Shown here: positions 5,326 to 7,222 of the stretch, piece by piece | Layout of the letters: each line of letters begins with the position of its first letter | Position numbering within the stretch: position 1 is the first letter of the stretch | Origin: an uncultured Oxalobacteraceae bacterium | GTDB lineage: Bacteria > Pseudomonadota > Gammaproteobacteria > Burkholderiales > Burkholderiaceae | Assembly: GCA_946478765.1 (NCBI GenBank) | Contig: CAMLDH010000197.1 | Span: forward strand, 1-7,222 | Reading direction: 5' to 3' | Length of the DNA: 7,222 bases | Made by a program: the position numbers and the translations under genes | The notes under the pieces: generated by a model | Seen by the model: only the letters and a program-made list of their open reading frames with translations | Databases searched by the model: none | Told to the model about the DNA's origin: nothing

Positions 5326-5955
5326 TTATGTCAAACCCGGGAAGCGCAGCGCGCATATCGAGGACGATGAGGATTCATGCGGGTTTAACGCGCGTTGATA
5401 ACGATGCCAGTCAAAACAGGGGCCGGGATCGGTCTTGCGTCCGGGGGCGATATGCTCATGGCCGGCCACATCCGTCAGTCGATAACGTTCCCGCAGGGCT
5501 TGCGTGAGAGCCGCCAGCGTTTCGTATTGCGGGTCGGTAAACGGATCGGCATCGGTGCCTTCCAATTCGATCCCGATCGAAAAATCGTTGCACCGCTCCC
5601 GTTTGCCGAACGATGACACGCCGGCGTGCCACGCGCGCGCATTGGCGGATACGAATTGCAGGAGCGCGCCATCGCGCCGGATCACGAAATGCGCGGAAAC
5701 CCGTAGCGGGCGCAATTGATCGAAATAAGGATGGGCATCGTAATCCAGGCTGTTGGTAAACAGTTGCGCAATAAACGGGCCGCCGAACTGCGCCGGCGGC
5801 AAGCTGATGTTGTGAATCACCAGCAGGTCTATCCCGGCGCCTTCCGGTCGTACGTCGGCATTCGGCGATGGCAGGTGCTGTGCCGCGTCACACCAGCCAT
5901 CGGCGGCAATGTTGAAGCGGGATGGCGGTGGATTCGCGGCTTCACTCCGGCTCAT
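5326..5955 (-). CDS. ampD: 1,6-anhydro-N-acetylmuramyl-L-alanine amidase AmpD
   Basis: AmpD is a cytoplasmic zinc amidase that removes the peptide from anhydro-MurNAc muropeptides during cell-wall recycling. In bacteria with an AmpR/AmpC system it lowers the inducer of beta-lactamase. The 209-residue protein is an Amidase_2 (PGRP-fold) domain. Zinc ligands are H48 (VIHNISLPP), H166 (AGHEHIAPGRKTDPGP) and D176, with K174 and E130 (GIELEGTD) as probable catalytic residues, by alignment with enterobacterial AmpD. There is no signal peptide, which separates it from periplasmic AmiD-type enzymes. After the core come about 19 extra residues with a run of five Ser, not typical of the family. The ATG at 5955 overlaps the end of the regulator gene by 14 bases, so translation is probably coupled; AAGG lies 10 bases upstream. 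No other AmpC/AmpG-type gene is in the window. Confidence 0.95.
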   Translation of the reverse strand: MSRSEAANPPPSRFNIAADGWCDAAQHLPSPNADVRPEGAGIDLLVIHNISLPPAQFGGPFIAQLFTNSLDYDAHPYFDQLRPLRVSAHFVIRRDGALLQFVSANARAWHAGVSSFGKRERCNDFSIGIELEGTDADPFTDPQYETLAALTQALRERYRLTDVAGHEHIAPGRKTDPGPCFDWHRYQRALNPHESSSSSICALRFPGLT

Positions 5956-7222
5956 TGATACTCAACCTTTGCATGCGGTAGCGCAGTTGGCGAAAGCTAA
6001 TGCCGAGCAATTCCGCTGCCTGGGTGCGGTTAAAGTGTGTTTTCGCCAATGCCCGCCGTATGATCTCGCGTTCGACTTGATCGAGATGTTCCGGCAACGA
6101 AGGCGGCAAATCAGGCTCTACAACAGGCGACGCCAAAGTGGCAACCGGTTCGGCCAATGCAGCGAGGGTGCCCGGCGGCGCGGAAACCGCCTCGGTTACC
6201 GACGCTTCAGTGCGCGCCGGCCTGAACTCGGCAGCAAATGCACTACCGCCTTTCAACGCCAGATCGGCCACTTCGATCACGCCATCATTGGCAAAAGCCA
6301 AGGCACGTTCGAGAATGTTTTCCAGTTCGCGCACGTTGCCCGGGAAATAGTACGCGCACAATGCGTCCAGCGCGGAAGGCGCCAGCACCGCGCCCGCGCC
6401 CGGCCCGGCAAGCCGTTCGAGAATCGCATCGGCCAGCAGGCCGATATCGTCGAGCCGCTCGCGCAAGGGCGGCAGCCGGAGCTCAATGACATTGAGCCGG
6501 TAATACAGATCCTGCCGGAATCTGCCATTTTCGACGCACTCGGCAAGGTTTTGGTGGGTCGCGCTCACCAGCCGCACATCGACTGGCTCTTCTGCCGTCG
6601 CACCGACTTTGCGGACTCGGCGCTCCTGTATCGCACGCAGCAACTTCACTTGCATCGGCAACGGCAAATCGGCCACCTCATCGAGCATCAGGGTGCCGCC
6701 GTTGGCCGCCTGAAAAAAGCCGTCGCGATCTTCCGCCGCGCCGGTAAAGGCGCCTTTGCGGTAACCGAAGAATTCGGCCTCCATCAGGGCTTCCGGAATT
6801 GCGCCGCAATTGACCGCAACAAACGGTTTGTCGGCACGCGCGCTTTGGGCGTGGATATCGCGTGCGGCAAGCTCTTTGCCGCTGCCCGATTCACCGGTAA
6901 TCGCAACCGGCGCCATGCTGCGCGCCAGGCGCACGATCTGCGTGCGCAAATCCTGCATCGCGCCGGACTGGCCCATCAGACGCAGCGGCGCCGTGGCGCC
7001 GGCCTGATTGTCGGCTCTCCCGCCGGCAGGCGCCTGGTGCATGCGCAACGCGGACTGCACCATCAGGCGCAACTGGTCCAGTCCGACCGGCTTCGACAAA
7101 TAATCGAAGGCGCCCGCCTTCAGTGCGGCGACTGCGTTATCGGCGCTGCCGAATGCCGTGATCACCGCAATCGGCGTATTCCTGTGATCGGCGGCGACTT
7201 CACGCACCAGCTCGATACCCAT
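5942..7222 (-). CDS. pilR: Sigma-54-dependent response regulator, probably PilR (5' end outside the window)
   Basis: This is the C-terminal 426 residues of an NtrC-family activator, which remodels sigma-54 RNA polymerase by ATP hydrolysis. PilR works with the kinase PilS to switch on the type IV pilin gene. Residues 1-56 are the end of a receiver domain, with T22 (VITAFGS) and the switch Lys K44 (YLSKPV); the phosphorylated Asp is upstream of the window. The AAA+ domain has Walker A GESGSGKE (110-117), the sigma-54 contact loop GAFTGA (157-162), Walker B TLMLDE (177-182), arginine-finger region RFRQDLYYRL (234-243) and YFPGNVRELEN (292-302). An Ala/Pro-rich linker (about 327-375) leads to a Fis-type helix-turn-helix at about 397-418 (NRTQAAELLGISFRQLRYR). 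The Met at the window edge is probably internal to PDMDGIEL-like sequence, not the start. The PilR call rests on the HTH sequence; another NtrC-type regulator is possible. Confidence 0.85.
   Translation of the reverse strand: MGIELVREVAADHRNTPIAVITAFGSADNAVAALKAGAFDYLSKPVGLDQLRLMVQSALRMHQAPAGGRADNQAGATAPLRLMGQSGAMQDLRTQIVRLARSMAPVAITGESGSGKELAARDIHAQSARADKPFVAVNCGAIPEALMEAEFFGYRKGAFTGAAEDRDGFFQAANGGTLMLDEVADLPLPMQVKLLRAIQERRVRKVGATAEEPVDVRLVSATHQNLAECVENGRFRQDLYYRLNVIELRLPPLRERLDDIGLLADAILERLAGPGAGAVLAPSALDALCAYYFPGNVRELENILERALAFANDGVIEVADLALKGGSAFAAEFRPARTEASVTEAVSAPPGTLAALAEPVATLASPVVEPDLPPSLPEHLDQVEREIIRRALAKTHFNRTQAAELLGISFRQLRYRMQRLSINEPE

Overview
The window looks like a core chromosomal segment of a betaproteobacterium of the order Burkholderiales, most like the Oxalobacteraceae (Herminiimonas, Herbaspirillum, Collimonas and Janthinobacterium type). 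This rests on the gene set and order (pilR, ampD, nrdA, nrdB, then a Lys/Ala-rich histone-like gene), on a NrdA with two ATP-cones, and on moderately GC-rich coding sequence. The assignment comes from recalled family features, not from a search. All five protein genes lie on the minus strand, so transcription runs from high to low coordinates.

Region by region, in transcription order: 7222-5942 is the 3' part of a sigma-54 response regulator, most likely PilR, whose start lies beyond the window edge. Its end overlaps by 14 bases the start of ampD (5955-5326), a cytoplasmic anhydro-muropeptide amidase. The interval 5325-4954 is regulatory. It holds AT-rich direct repeats, a promoter candidate, two NrdR-type palindromes exactly 30 bp apart, a large stem-loop built around one of them, and a long leader with a further hairpin. 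nrdA (4953-2059) and nrdB (1906-725) encode the two subunits of an aerobic class Ia ribonucleotide reductase. All catalytic cysteines, metal ligands and radical-pathway tyrosines looked for are present. The 152-base gap between them holds a GC-rich hairpin and a 52-bp REP-like inverted repeat. Two successive intrinsic terminators (583-541 and 504-477) close the nrd operon. The interval 476-257 contains three inverted repeats upstream of a short histone H1-like gene (256-17) with three tandem 48-bp repeats.

The genes do not form one pathway. pilR and ampD form a probable small transcription unit (pilus transcription control and cell-wall recycling). nrdA and nrdB supply deoxyribonucleotides and are probably repressed by NrdR when dATP is abundant. 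The histone-like protein probably coats or compacts DNA.

No novel multi-gene system is visible, and the coding content is ordinary housekeeping. The points worth a second look are non-coding: the predicted nrdA transcript starting inside a hairpin that carries an NrdR site, the REP-like element between nrdA and nrdB, the tandem terminators after nrdB, and the cluster of inverted repeats ahead of the histone-like gene.
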